Counted from the first letter of the stretch, positions 20,264 to 28,776 are shown. The stretch: DNA of 64,000 nt from DAOMFB01 sp963801475 (GCA_963801475.1 CAWDEX010000001.1:2170001-2234000); one strand, 5' to 3'. Numbers and translations: made by a program. Notes: generated by a model not told the origin, from the letters alone.

Positions 20264-20824
20264 TCATCGGGCGAGAATCTCGGATTCCTTTGCCTTGAGG
20301 ATCGTGTCGACCTCGGCGATCGACCGGTCGGTCAGCTTCTGGACCTCGTCGAGCGCCCGCTTCTCGTCGTCGGCCGAGACCGCGGAGGCCTTCGCGTCCT
20401 TCTTGATCTTCTCGTTCGCGTCGTGCCGGTGATGCCGCATCTCGATCCGGGCTTGCTCGGCGAGGGTGTGGGCCTTCTTGACGATCTCCTTGCGCCGCTC
20501 CTCGGTCGGCGGCGGGACGGGAATCCGGACCACCTTCCCGTCCGAGGCCGGGTTCAGCCCGAGGTCGCTCTTCCGGATCGCCTTCTCGATGACCGGGCAG
20601 AGGTTCGGCTCGTAGGGCTGAGCGACGAGAAGGGTGGCGTCGGGCGCCATCAGCGTCGCCACCTGGTTCAGCGGCGTCGGCGTCCCGTAGTACTCCACGA
20701 GAATCCCGTCGAGAAGGGCGATCGACGCCCTTCCGGTCCGGAGGTGCTTCAGCTCCGTCCGGAAGGCCTCGAGCGACACGTGCATCCGGCGTTCGGCTTC
20801 CTTCTTGGTCTCCGTGAGAGGCAT
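20264..20824 (-). CDS. frr: ribosome recycling factor
   Basis: 186 aa, full family length. A three-helix bundle is implied by MHVSLEAFRTELKHLRTGRASIALLDGI and the C-terminal helix. The IRIPVPPPTEERRKEIVKKAHTLAEQARIEMRHHRHDANEKIK region is a clear family signature. It works with EF-G to split post-termination ribosomes. It follows pyrH in the usual order. Confidence 0.98.
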   Translation of the reverse strand: MPLTETKKEAERRMHVSLEAFRTELKHLRTGRASIALLDGILVEYYGTPTPLNQVATLMAPDATLLVAQPYEPNLCPVIEKAIRKSDLGLNPASDGKVVRIPVPPPTEERRKEIVKKAHTLAEQARIEMRHHRHDANEKIKKDAKASAVSADDEKRALDEVQKLTDRSIAEVDTILKAKESEILAR

Positions 20825-20858
20825 GGAGAGTCGACCTCCTTGTCCCGGTTTCCCCGCC

Positions 20859-21593
20859 TCAGGCGGGCGGCGTCCCGGAATCCACCAGGCTGCCCACGGG
20901 CTCGCCCAGGACGACGCGGCGGATGTTACCGGGCACGAGCAGATTGAAGACGCGGATGGGCATCCGGTTGTCGCGGCAGAGGGCCACGGAGGCGGCGTCC
21001 ATCACGGCGAGCCGCTTCTCGAGGACCTCCTGGTAAGTGACGTGCGGAAGGAGCCGGGCGTCGGGATGCGACTTCGGGTCGGCCGTGTAGATCCCGTCGA
21101 CCCGCGTCGCCTTCAGGATGGCGTCGGCCCGGATCTCGTTGGCGCGGAGGGCGGCGGCTGAGTCGGTCGTGAAGAAGGGATTTCCCGTCCCCCCGGCGAA
21201 GATGACGCACCGCTTCTTCTCCAGGTGACGAATGGCGCGGCGCCGGATGAACGGCTCGGCGACCGCCCGGACCTCGAAGGCCGTCATGACGCGCGTGTAG
21301 ATCTTCCGCTTCTCCATCGCGTCCTGCAGGGCGAGGGCGTTGATGATCGTGGCGAGCATCCCCATCGAGTCGCCGGTGCTCCGGTCGATCCCCTGCTCCG
21401 CCGCCGAGACGCCCCGGATGATGTTCCCGCCGCCGATGACGATCGCCACCTCGACACCGAGGCGGCAGACGTCTGCGAGCTCGTCCGCGATACGCGCCAC
21501 CATCGCCGGCTCGATGCCGAAGGGCTGGTTCCCGAGAAGGGCCTCCCCGGAGAGCTTCAAGAGGACCCGGCGATAGCGGGGCGTGTCCCCCAT
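20859..21593 (-). CDS. pyrH: UMP kinase
   Basis: 244 aa from ATG at 21593, 2 nt after the tsf stop. The amino-acid kinase fold is recognisable from LLKLSGEALLG, IVIGGGNIIRG and IFAGGTGNPFFTTDSAAALRA. It phosphorylates UMP to UDP as a hexamer. It sits in the standard rpsB-tsf-pyrH-frr order. Confidence 0.97.
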   Translation of the reverse strand: MGDTPRYRRVLLKLSGEALLGNQPFGIEPAMVARIADELADVCRLGVEVAIVIGGGNIIRGVSAAEQGIDRSTGDSMGMLATIINALALQDAMEKRKIYTRVMTAFEVRAVAEPFIRRRAIRHLEKKRCVIFAGGTGNPFFTTDSAAALRANEIRADAILKATRVDGIYTADPKSHPDARLLPHVTYQEVLEKRLAVMDAASVALCRDNRMPIRVFNLLVPGNIRRVVLGEPVGSLVDSGTPPA

Positions 21594-21595
21594 GG

Positions 21596-22513
21596 CTACT
21601 TCGTCAGCGCGGCCACGTCGGCGGCGAGGTCGGTGGCCTTCTTCTCGACCCCCTCGCCCACCTTCAGCCGGACGAACCGGACGACCCGGGCGTCCTTCCC
21701 GGCGCGCTCCGCCACGACCTGAGAGACCTTTTTCGAGTCGTCCTTCACGAAGGGCTGGTCGACGAGGACGACCTCGCCGAACCACTTGTTCACCATTCCG
21801 TCCACCATCTTCTCGACGACGTTCGCCGGCTTGCCGGCGGCCGTCGCCTTGGCGCGGGCGATCTCCTTCTCGTCCTCGATCGCCTTCGCGGGGACACCGT
21901 CGCGCGTCGCGTACTGCGGCGCAAGGGCCGCCACCTGCATGGCCAGGTCCTTCGCGAGCGTCTCGTCGCAGCCGGCGGTTTCGAGGACGACGACGTTCTT
22001 GTCCCCGGTGTGGGCATACAGCGTCAGCGTCCCGCCCGCGGCGGCAACGAGCCGCGCCGCGCGGCGAAGCTGCGTCTTCTCCCCCGTCTTCGCGGTGAAG
22101 GCTTTCAGCCAGTCGGCGACGGTCCCGGTCGCCCCCGGGAGTCCCGCCGGGGCGGGGAGCGAGGTCACGGACTCGGGGTCGAGGGCCGGCGCGTCGCCGA
22201 AGGCGGCGTGAGCCAGCACGGCGTCGGCGAGGATCTGCCGCGCCTTCCGGAAGTCGTCCGTCTTGGCGACGAAGTCCGTCTCGCAGTTCAGCTCGACGAG
22301 GGCGGCGGTCCCCCCCTCGAGCCGGAAGCCGATCAGGCCGTCGGCGGCCACGCGGCCGGACTTCTTGGCGGCGTCGGCGAGGCCCTTCTTGCGGAGGATC
22401 TTCTCGGCCTCCTCCACGCTGCCGTTCGTCTCCTTGAGCGCGTTCTGGCAGTCCAGAAGGCCCGCGCCCGTCTTGTCCCGGAGTTCCTTGACCTGTGACG
22501 CCGTGATGGCCAT
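21596..22513 (-). CDS. tsf: elongation factor Ts
   Basis: 305 aa. The N-terminal UBA-like domain starts MAITASQVKELRDKTGAGLLDCQNAL. The core has the diagnostic ELNCETDFVAKTDDF. It exchanges GDP on EF-Tu. A terminator-like hairpin lies in the 75-nt gap after rpsB. Confidence 0.98.
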   Translation of the reverse strand: MAITASQVKELRDKTGAGLLDCQNALKETNGSVEEAEKILRKKGLADAAKKSGRVAADGLIGFRLEGGTAALVELNCETDFVAKTDDFRKARQILADAVLAHAAFGDAPALDPESVTSLPAPAGLPGATGTVADWLKAFTAKTGEKTQLRRAARLVAAAGGTLTLYAHTGDKNVVVLETAGCDETLAKDLAMQVAALAPQYATRDGVPAKAIEDEKEIARAKATAAGKPANVVEKMVDGMVNKWFGEVVLVDQPFVKDDSKKVSQVVAERAGKDARVVRFVRLKVGEGVEKKATDLAADVAALTK

Positions 22514-22532
22514 GTCGTCTCGTCCTCGCGTG

Positions 22533-22568
22533 AAAAGGGCCGCGCCGGGTTCAGACCCCGCGCGGCCC
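22533..22568 (-). terminator. hairpin with T tract between rpsB and tsf
   Basis: A 9-bp GC stem (22537-22545 / 22560-22568) extends by a further 3 bp past one mismatch to a 6-nt loop. It is followed directly on the minus strand by TTTT (22533-22536). It looks like an intrinsic terminator inside an otherwise continuous operon, so partial termination is likely. Confidence 0.65.
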
Positions 22569-22588
22569 GTGGTCGTTCGGGATGATGT

Positions 22589-23386
22589 TCAGGCCGGGAC
22601 CGCGGGAGAGTCCTCGGGCGCCTTGGGCGCCTCGCCCACCTGGAAGTTGGTCGGCATCGGCTCGTCGTCGCCGTGCTCGACCTTCCCGACGAACCGTTCT
22701 TCCTGGGCGTGGAGCCCCTCGAGGACGGCGTCGGAGATCTTCCCCGTGAAGAGCTTGATCGCGCGGATCGCGTCGTCGTTGCCCGGGATGACGTGGTCGA
22801 TGTCGTCCGGGTCGCAGTTGGTGTCGACGATGGCGACGACGGGGATGCCGAGCTTCCGGGCCTCCTGCACGGCGATCGACTCATTCTTCGGGTCGATCAC
22901 GAAGAGGACGTCGGGCAGCTCCTCCATCTCCTTGATCCCGACGAGGTTCTTCGCGAGCTTCGCCTTCTCGCGGTCGAGCTGGATCCGCTCCTTCTTCGTC
23001 AGGATGGCGTCGGAGCCGTCCGAGAGCATCGCCTCGATCTCCTTGAGGCGCGACACGGACTTCCGGATCGTGACGAAGTTCGTCAGGGTGCCGCCCAGCC
23101 AGCGGTTGTTCACGTAGAACATGCCGCAGCGGTTGGCCTCCTCGTAGATGGCGTCCTGCGCCTGCCGCTTCGTGCCGACGAAGAGGATGTTCTTCCCCTG
23201 CGACGCCACGTCCGTGACAAAGGCGGCGGCCTCGCGGAAGCACTTCAGGGTCTTCTGGAGGTCGATGATGTAGATGCCGTTCCGCTTCCCGAAGATGTAC
23301 TTCTTCATCTTCGGGTTCCAGCGCTTCGTCTGGTGGCCGAAGTGAACGCCCGCTTCGAGGAGCTCCTTCATCGTGATCTGGCTCAT
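22589..23386 (-). CDS. rpsB: 30S ribosomal protein uS2
   Basis: 265 aa from ATG at 23386. Signatures include LLEAGVHFGHQTKRWNPKM, GIYIIDLQKT and NNRWLGGTLTNF. It binds S1 and the 30S head. The C-terminus carries a short acidic, proline-rich tail. It is followed by a terminator-like hairpin and tsf. Confidence 0.98.
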   Translation of the reverse strand: MSQITMKELLEAGVHFGHQTKRWNPKMKKYIFGKRNGIYIIDLQKTLKCFREAAAFVTDVASQGKNILFVGTKRQAQDAIYEEANRCGMFYVNNRWLGGTLTNFVTIRKSVSRLKEIEAMLSDGSDAILTKKERIQLDREKAKLAKNLVGIKEMEELPDVLFVIDPKNESIAVQEARKLGIPVVAIVDTNCDPDDIDHVIPGNDDAIRAIKLFTGKISDAVLEGLHAQEERFVGKVEHGDDEPMPTNFQVGEAPKAPEDSPAVPA

Positions 23387-23397
23387 TGTGTCTCCGG

Positions 23398-23790
23398 TTA
23401 CCGCTTGGAGAACTGGAAGCGGGCACGGGCCCCGCGCTGACCGTACTTCTTGCGTTCCTTCATGCGCGAGTCGCGGGTGAGGAGCCCGGCCTTCTTGAGG
23501 GCGGGGCGCAGCTCGACGTTGAACAGGCAGAGGGCGCGGGCGATGCCGTGCCGGATCGCGCCGGCCTGGCCCGCGACGCCGCCGCCGTCCACGTTCGCGA
23601 CGACGTCGAACTTCTCGGTCGTCTCCGTGAGCGCAAGCGGCTGGCGGATGACCATCTTCAGCACGTCGTTCGGGAAGTAGTCCTCGAACTTCCGGCCGTT
23701 GACGGACACGATGCCCGTGCCGGGGCGGAGGTAGACCCGGGCCACCGACTCCTTCCGTCGACCCCGAGCGTGAAACTGCTGACTGGTCAA
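23398..23790 (-). CDS. rpsI: 30S ribosomal protein uS9
   Basis: 130 aa. GRRKESVARVYLRPGTG near the start and the basic C-terminal tail ending KYGQRGARARFQFSKR, which reaches the P-site tRNA, are characteristic. It is 24 nt downstream of rplM, the universal pairing. Confidence 0.99.
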   Translation of the reverse strand: MTSQQFHARGRRKESVARVYLRPGTGIVSVNGRKFEDYFPNDVLKMVIRQPLALTETTEKFDVVANVDGGGVAGQAGAIRHGIARALCLFNVELRPALKKAGLLTRDSRMKERKKYGQRGARARFQFSKR

Positions 23791-23814
23791 GACTTCGCTT
23801 CTCCTTTGCGCGCT

Positions 23815-24249
23815 TCAGGCCGTGGCCGCGGCGGGCGCCTGAGCCGCGTGCGGGTGGTGGGGACCGGCGTAGACCTTCAGCTTCTTGATCATCTTCCGGC
23901 CGAGCTTCGTCTTCGGGAGCATTCCCTGGACGGCCGCCTCGATGAGGCGCTCGGGATGCTCGGACCGCATCCTCAGGGCGACGACTTCCTTCAGGCCGCC
24001 CGGGAAGCCGGTGTGGCGGCGGTAAACCTTCGCCCCCTCCTTCCGGCCGGTGAGGACGACTTTCTCGGCGTTGACGACGACGACGAAGTCGCCGGTGTCG
24101 AGGAACGGCGTGTAGTACGGCTTCGTCTTCCCCGTGAGGTGGCGCGCCACCTGGGTCGCGAGCCGTCCGAGGACCTTGCCGTCGGCGTCGACGACGATCC
24201 ACCGGCGGGAGAGCTCAGAGGTCTTGGGAAGCGGCGTTCTTTGGCTCAC
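23815..24249 (-). CDS. rplM: 50S ribosomal protein uL13
   Basis: 144 aa from GTG at 24249, the usual L13 length. Motifs include RRWIVVDADGKVLGRLAT, TGDFVVVVNAEKV and EAAVQGMLPKTKLGR. An in-frame ATG 57 nt further upstream (24306) is rejected as the start because that stretch encodes a G6/C6 hairpin with a T tract and extends the protein beyond family length. It is the first gene of a nine-gene operon with a consensus promoter and a leader of about 150 nt. Confidence 0.95.
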   Translation of the reverse strand: MSQRTPLPKTSELSRRWIVVDADGKVLGRLATQVARHLTGKTKPYYTPFLDTGDFVVVVNAEKVVLTGRKEGAKVYRRHTGFPGGLKEVVALRMRSEHPERLIEAAVQGMLPKTKLGRKMIKKLKVYAGPHHPHAAQAPAAATA

Positions 24250-24274
24250 GGGGTTCCAACGTCTCCGGTCGGCG

Positions 24275-24294
24275 AAAAAGGGGGGCGGCCCCCC
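24275..24294 (-). promoter_or_regulatory. terminator-like attenuator in the rplM leader
   Basis: The minus strand has GGGGGG-CCG-CCCCCC (24280-24294) followed immediately by TTTTT (24275-24279), 26 nt before the GTG of rplM. No minus-strand gene lies upstream to be terminated, and the rplM promoter is at 24417-24445. It therefore sits inside the rplM leader and is placed to attenuate the operon. Confidence 0.65.
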
Positions 24295-24416
24295 GAGCTT
24301 GATCATCCGGGGCCACAGTCTCTCCGATGCGGCCCGCGCGGATGCATCGAAAGACCAGAGCCCCGACGGCTGACGACCGCGGGATCAGGCACAACCCTCT
24401 CCCGCAAAGGGTCGAG

Positions 24417-24445
24417 AAGATACGACACCGGGAAGAACGTGTCAA
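24417..24445 (-). promoter_or_regulatory. consensus sigma70 promoter of the rplM operon
   Basis: The minus strand has a perfect TTGACA (24440-24445), a 17-nt spacer and TATCTT (24417-24422). Transcription would start near 24410, about 160 nt before the rplM GTG. It is the best -35/-10 pair seen in the window. Confidence 0.8.
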
Positions 24446-24461
24446 GGACGCCGGCGGGCGG

Positions 24462-24467
24462 CAGAAT
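24462..24467 (+). promoter_or_regulatory. -10-like box of folD
   Basis: CAGAAT ends 6 nt before the folD ATG with no Shine-Dalgarno between them. This is consistent with a leaderless mRNA. It lies back-to-back with the rplM promoter. Confidence 0.4.
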
Positions 24468-24473
24468 ACCGCC

Positions 24474-25394
24474 ATGAGCTGTGTCCTCCTGGACGGAAAG
24501 AAGGTCGCCGCCGAGATCCGGGCCGAGGTGGCCGACGGGGCGAAGGCCCTCGCGGCCCGCGGCGTCGTGCCCGGCCTCGCCGCGGTCCTCGTCGGCGACA
24601 ACCCCGCGAGCGCGGTCTACGTCCGGAGCAAGGGGAAGGCGGCCGAAGAGGTCGGCATCGCCTCCCGGACGCTCCGCTTCCCCGCCGACCTCGGCGAGGA
24701 CGACCTCCTCAAGACGATCGACGCCCTGAACGACGACGATTCGGTCGACGCCATCCTCGTCCAGCTGCCCCTTCCTCCCGCGATCCGTCCGGCGCGGATC
24801 CTCGAGGCTGTCGACCCGGCGAAGGACGTCGACGGGTTCCACCCCGTGAGCGTCGGGCGGCTCGTCCAGAACCGCCCCGGGCCGCGCCCCTGCACGCCCG
24901 CCGGCGTCGTGGAGCTCCTCCGGCGCGAGGGAATAGCGCTCAGGGGGACGCGGGCCGTCGTCGTCGGGCGGAGCGACATCGTCGGGCGGCCGATGGCCCT
25001 TCTCCTGACGAACGCCGACGCGACGGTCACGGTCGCGCACTCGAAAACGCGGGACCTCCCGGCCGTCTGCCGGGAGGCGGATCTTCTCGTCGCCGCCATG
25101 GGAAAGCCCGGTTTCGTGACCGGCGAGTTCGTGAAGGCCGGGGCGGTCGTCGTCGACGTCGGGATCAACCGGATCACCGACCCGGCCGACCTCGAACGCT
25201 TCTTCCCGGGCGACGAGGCGCGGCGGGCCGAGTTCGGGAAGAAGGGGTCCACGCTCGTGGGGGACTGCGACCCGGTCTCGGTCGGCGCGCGCGCGGGGCG
25301 GCTGACGCCCGTCCCGGGCGGCGTCGGTCCCCTGACCATCGCGATGCTCCTCGCGAACACGCTCGAGCTCGCGCGGATCCGGCGGAGCGGCTGA
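24474..25394 (+). CDS. folD: bifunctional methylene-THF dehydrogenase/cyclohydrolase
   Basis: 306 aa from ATG at 24474. It oxidises 5,10-methylene-THF to methenyl-THF and hydrolyses it to 10-formyl-THF. The catalytic YVRSKGKAAEEVGI lysine, the VQLPLP motif, DVDGFHPVSVGRL and the NADP-binding VVGRSDIVGRPMALLL are all present, and PVPGGVGPLTIAML closes the fold. Reading upstream to an earlier ATG would run through the rplM promoter and is rejected. coaE follows 10 nt later. Confidence 0.97.
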   Translation: MSCVLLDGKKVAAEIRAEVADGAKALAARGVVPGLAAVLVGDNPASAVYVRSKGKAAEEVGIASRTLRFPADLGEDDLLKTIDALNDDDSVDAILVQLPLPPAIRPARILEAVDPAKDVDGFHPVSVGRLVQNRPGPRPCTPAGVVELLRREGIALRGTRAVVVGRSDIVGRPMALLLTNADATVTVAHSKTRDLPAVCREADLLVAAMGKPGFVTGEFVKAGAVVVDVGINRITDPADLERFFPGDEARRAEFGKKGSTLVGDCDPVSVGARAGRLTPVPGGVGPLTIAMLLANTLELARIRRSG

Positions 25395-25404
25395 GGGGCG
25401 GGCC

Positions 25405-26037
25405 GTGGCGGGGCGCGTCCTTCGCATCGGACTGACCGGCGGCCTCGCGTCCGGCAAGAGCACCGTCGCCGCGCGGCTCGCCGGGCACGGCATCCCGGTC
25501 CTCGACGCGGACGCGGTCGTCCACGACCTCTATCTTCCCGGGGCCCCGGGCGCGCGGGCCGTTGCCGAGGAGTTCGGCCCCGACGTCCTCGACCGCGCGG
25601 GGGGCGTCGATCGCTCGCGCCTCGCCCAGAAGGTCTTCGGCGACGCGCCGGCCCTCGCACGCCTCAACGCGCGGATCCACCCGCTCGTCATCGATCGGCA
25701 GCGGGCGTGGTTCGAGGAGCGCGAGGCGGCCGGCGACCTGCTCGGCGTCGTGGAGGCGACGCTCCTCGTCGAGAGCGGCGGGCGCGACCGCTACGACGTC
25801 GTGGTCGTCGTCTCGGCGCCGGCGGAGGTCCGGCTCGAGCGCGCCGTGCGGCGGAGCGGCGAGACCGAGCGCGAGGGGCTGAAGAAGCGGATCGCGGCGC
25901 AGCTTCGCGACGAGGAGCGCGAGAAGGCCGCGGACATCGTCCTCAAGTCGAACGGGGCGAAGGCGGAGCTTCTCTCCAGGGTGGATGATCTGGCCGACCG
26001 GCTCAAGGCAATGGCCGCCGCGCGCGTCAGCGCCTGA
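25405..26037 (+). CDS. coaE: dephospho-CoA kinase
   Basis: 210 aa from a GTG. The P-loop GGLASGKST has K18, and DADAVVHDLY follows. It phosphorylates the 3'-OH of dephospho-CoA, the last step of CoA synthesis. It is probably cotranscribed with folD. The 3' end overlaps the convergent rdgB by 11 nt. Confidence 0.94.
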   Translation: MAGRVLRIGLTGGLASGKSTVAARLAGHGIPVLDADAVVHDLYLPGAPGARAVAEEFGPDVLDRAGGVDRSRLAQKVFGDAPALARLNARIHPLVIDRQRAWFEEREAAGDLLGVVEATLLVESGGRDRYDVVVVVSAPAEVRLERAVRRSGETEREGLKKRIAAQLRDEEREKAADIVLKSNGAKAELLSRVDDLADRLKAMAAARVSA

Positions 26038-26593
26038 GGAGCTCCCGGAGCGCCGCGAAGGCGCGCGAGCGGTGCGAGTCGCGGTTCTTCTCCTCCGGGC
26101 TCATCTCGGCCCAGGTCCGCGTCGCTCCCTCCGGGACGAAGAGGACGTCCCAGCCGAAGCCGCCGGTCCCGCGCGGAACGGCCGCGAGGGAACCCTCGCG
26201 GCGGCCGACGGCCACGAGGACCTCCTCCGGCCGGTCGCCGGGCCTCGCGAGGGCGAGCGCCGACACCGCCGTCGCCGTCCGGTCGGGAAACGGGTCGAGC
26301 ATCCGGGCAAAGCCTTCCTGGCCGAGCGGTCCCGCCGTGATCCACTTCGTCATCGGCCCCGGGAATCCGCCCCAGGCCGCGACCTCGAGCCCCGAATCTT
26401 CGACGAGGACCGTCCGCCCGAGCGCCGCCGCCGCCGCGAGCGCCTTGGCGCGCGCCACTGCCGCGAAGTCGAGCGACTGGATCTCGGGGAGGTCGGACGG
26501 AACGGCCGAGACGGGACGCCCGAGGAAGTGCTCCGCCTCACGCGCCTTCCCGGGGTTCGACGTCACGAAGACGATCTCCGGTGGGACGGGCAA
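26027..26593 (-). CDS. rdgB: RdgB/HAM1 nucleoside-triphosphate pyrophosphatase
   Basis: 188 aa from a TTG 7 nt after the cyclase gene stop. VFVTSNPGKAREAEHFL, VEDSGLEVAAWGG and GFGWDVLFVPEG followed by MSPEEKNRDSHRSRA are the standard motifs. It hydrolyses dITP, XTP and ITP to monophosphates and so cleans the nucleotide pool. Confidence 0.94.
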   Translation of the reverse strand: MPVPPEIVFVTSNPGKAREAEHFLGRPVSAVPSDLPEIQSLDFAAVARAKALAAAAALGRTVLVEDSGLEVAAWGGFPGPMTKWITAGPLGQEGFARMLDPFPDRTATAVSALALARPGDRPEEVLVAVGRREGSLAAVPRGTGGFGWDVLFVPEGATRTWAEMSPEEKNRDSHRSRAFAALRELLRR

Positions 26594-26600
26594 TCGCGCC

Positions 26601-28229
26601 TCAGGTCCGGACGGGACGGACGGGGACCCCTTTCGCGTCGAGCTTCACGCGGAAGGCGGGCAGCCCCTTCGTCAGCCCCTTCAGCTTCATCTCGCCGAGC
26701 GGCTCGAAGGCGAACTCGCCCCCGGCCAGCCGGGCGGTCTCCTCGCCGACGACGATCTCGTTCGGCCCCGCGACGTGTTCCTCCAGCCGCGCGGCGACGT
26801 TCACCGTGTTGCCGAGGACCGTGTAGTCGACGCGCTGGTCGGATCCGATGTCGCCGACGATGGCGTTTCCCGTATTGATGCCGATCCGCATCGCCACCGG
26901 CGCCTCGCCCCGCGCCGCCCGCTCCGTGTTCCACGCGAGCGCCGCCTCGATCATCCGGGCCGCCGCCGCCACCGCGCGACGCGGGTGGTCCGCCTGCGGA
27001 ATCGGCGCGCCGAAGAAGGCCATCACGGCGTCGCCGATGAACTTGTCGAGCGTCCCCCCCTGCGCGAAGACGGCGTCCGCCGCGAAGGTGAAGACCGTCG
27101 AGAGGAAGCGCGAGAGGGCATCCGGCGTCATCGTCTCGGCGAGGGTCGTGAAGCCGACGATGTCGGCGAAGAGGACGCTGACGGGGCGCGTCCTGACCTT
27201 CTCGAGCGCGGAGGACTCCGAGGCGATCTCCTCAACGACCGCCGGCGAGTGGTAGCGCGAGAGGCGTTCGCGGATCCGCTCCTCGCGCTCGATCCGTCCC
27301 TGCAGCCGCGCCCGTTCGATGGCCACCGCCGCGAAGTTGCCGAGAGCCGTCAGGAGGTCGAGGTCCTCCGCCGTGAAGCTCCCCGCCTTCAGGGGCGTGT
27401 CGACGTGGAGGGCCCCGATGACGTGCTCCTGGTTCCAGAGCGGGACGCACATGGCCGAGCGGATCTGCTGGATCCGGATCGACTGTCCGGACTCGAACCG
27501 CCCGTCCGCCAGCGCGTCGGAGGTCAGCACGGCGATCCGCTGCTTCACGACCGTGTCGACGATCGTGTGCGAGAAGGGCTCGGCGCCCTCGATTCCCTTC
27601 TTCCCCTTCTGGCGCGCCAGCATCGGGACGGGGCGTCCCTTGTCGTCGAGGAGGACGACGGCCGCGCGCTCCGCCGGGAGAAGGCCGAACAGAAGGTCGA
27701 CGACCGTCTCGAGGATCTCGCCCACCTCGCGCGCCACGATGAGCGTCTTCGCGACCTGGACGAGGATCTCGAAGATCTTCTCCCGCTTCTGCGACGGGGG
27801 GACCCGCTTGCCGAGGAGCGTGCTCGACAGGTCGACGCGCGACGCGGCCCCCGCGTCGAGCTGGAAGTCCTTGTTGAAGTCGGCGATCGAGCGGACGAAG
27901 GTGGCGCTCGGGTCGCCGAACGAGGCCTCGAGCAGCGTCCGGGGCTTCTCCTCGCGGACGGACAGCGTGAAGGCGCCCACGTTCAGGACGTCTCCCGCCT
28001 TCAGGGCCGCCTTGCCGACGAAGCTGCCATTGATCTTCAGGCCGTTCGTCGACTGCTGGTCCGCCACCCACCACTGCCCCCCCTCGAACGTGAAGAGGGC
28101 GTGCCGGCGGGAGACCGAGAAGTCGTTCAGGACGATCCCGTTGTCGGCCGACCGCCCGAGGGAGATCTCGGCTCCTTTCAGCGGCGTCCGCTGGACCTGG
28201 CCGTCGACCTCGTAGACGAGTTCGAACAT
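26601..28229 (-). CDS. FHA-GAF-adenylate/guanylate cyclase
   Basis: 542 aa with three domains in order. An N-terminal FHA phosphothreonine-binding domain (about 20-95: ISLGRSADNGIVLNDFSVSRRH, then STNGLKING) is followed by a GAF sensor (about 170-310) and a class III nucleotide cyclase (about 345-520). The cyclase has both metal aspartates (LFADIVGFT and KFIGDAVMAFFG) and VDYTVLGNTVNVAARLE. The lysine in LDKFIGDAV favours ATP, so cAMP is the likely product. The protein looks soluble. It presumably converts a GAF ligand or a phosphoprotein contact into second messenger. A small lipoprotein gene lies upstream and rdgB downstream. Confidence 0.9.
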   Translation of the reverse strand: MFELVYEVDGQVQRTPLKGAEISLGRSADNGIVLNDFSVSRRHALFTFEGGQWWVADQQSTNGLKINGSFVGKAALKAGDVLNVGAFTLSVREEKPRTLLEASFGDPSATFVRSIADFNKDFQLDAGAASRVDLSSTLLGKRVPPSQKREKIFEILVQVAKTLIVAREVGEILETVVDLLFGLLPAERAAVVLLDDKGRPVPMLARQKGKKGIEGAEPFSHTIVDTVVKQRIAVLTSDALADGRFESGQSIRIQQIRSAMCVPLWNQEHVIGALHVDTPLKAGSFTAEDLDLLTALGNFAAVAIERARLQGRIEREERIRERLSRYHSPAVVEEIASESSALEKVRTRPVSVLFADIVGFTTLAETMTPDALSRFLSTVFTFAADAVFAQGGTLDKFIGDAVMAFFGAPIPQADHPRRAVAAAARMIEAALAWNTERAARGEAPVAMRIGINTGNAIVGDIGSDQRVDYTVLGNTVNVAARLEEHVAGPNEIVVGEETARLAGGEFAFEPLGEMKLKGLTKGLPAFRVKLDAKGVPVRPVRT

Positions 28230-28244
28230 GGGATGGGAGAGAGA

Positions 28245-28763
28245 TTACCGCGCCGGGGCGGGCGTCGCCCCGGCGGACGGAGACGGCGTCGCTCCGGGCG
28301 CCGGCAGGACCCCGTCTCGGGCGAGCGGGTTGATCTGCGGGACGATCTCTCGTCGCGGCCGCGGCACCGCCCGCGTCACCAGCGGACCGGGGAGCAGACG
28401 GATCGAGCGGGCCGGGACGAACGCCAGCTCCTTCCCCGCGGTCCGAACGCCGTAGAAGCCCGGCTCGACGAGGACGACCTGCACCTTGGCACCCTCCTCG
28501 AGCATGCCCGCGACCGGGGCGCCGAAATCCGGCGCCCGGAGCATCGGAGAGCGCTCGGCGGCAATGCCCGGCTGGGCCGGGAAGCCGGCGACGGCGGTGG
28601 CGCGCTGCTCCCGCGCCGCCCGGGACTCCGCCGTGTCGACGGCCCCGGACGGCGGCGGCGCGACCGGCGGGGCGGGTCGCGCGGGGCGGCGGCACCCCAT
28701 CCCGGCGGCCGCGAGCGCGGCGGCCGCGAGAAGCGTGAGGACGGACCGCCGGCGCCGAGTCAC
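28245..28763 (-). CDS. proline-rich lipoprotein, possibly SH3-like
   Basis: 172 aa from a GTG with a Shine-Dalgarno (GGGGAGG). The signal peptide ends in a lipobox-like AAGMGC (Cys about 24), followed by Pro/Ala-rich linkers. The middle (VAGMLEEGAKVQVVLVEPGFYGVRTAGKELAFVPARSIRLL) resembles a bacterial SH3 domain. A Pro/Ala-rich tail ends the protein. It is probably anchored in a membrane facing the periplasm. I do not recognise a specific family. It lies between arginine deiminase and the cyclase gene on the same strand. Confidence 0.65.
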   Translation of the reverse strand: MTRRRRSVLTLLAAAALAAAGMGCRRPARPAPPVAPPPSGAVDTAESRAAREQRATAVAGFPAQPGIAAERSPMLRAPDFGAPVAGMLEEGAKVQVVLVEPGFYGVRTAGKELAFVPARSIRLLPGPLVTRAVPRPRREIVPQINPLARDGVLPAPGATPSPSAGATPAPAR

Positions 28764-28776
28764 CCCGTCCTCCCCG

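Noticed and set aside
24250..24306. Upstream ATG start for rplM at 24306
   Set aside because: The extension encodes a hairpin with a T tract, makes L13 longer than the family, and removes room for a leader. GTG at 24249 aligns with known L13 N-termini.
28230..28260. TAATCT before the cyclase gene as a promoter
   Set aside because: It overlaps the stop codon of the upstream lipoprotein gene and lies in an operon-like arrangement; weak support.
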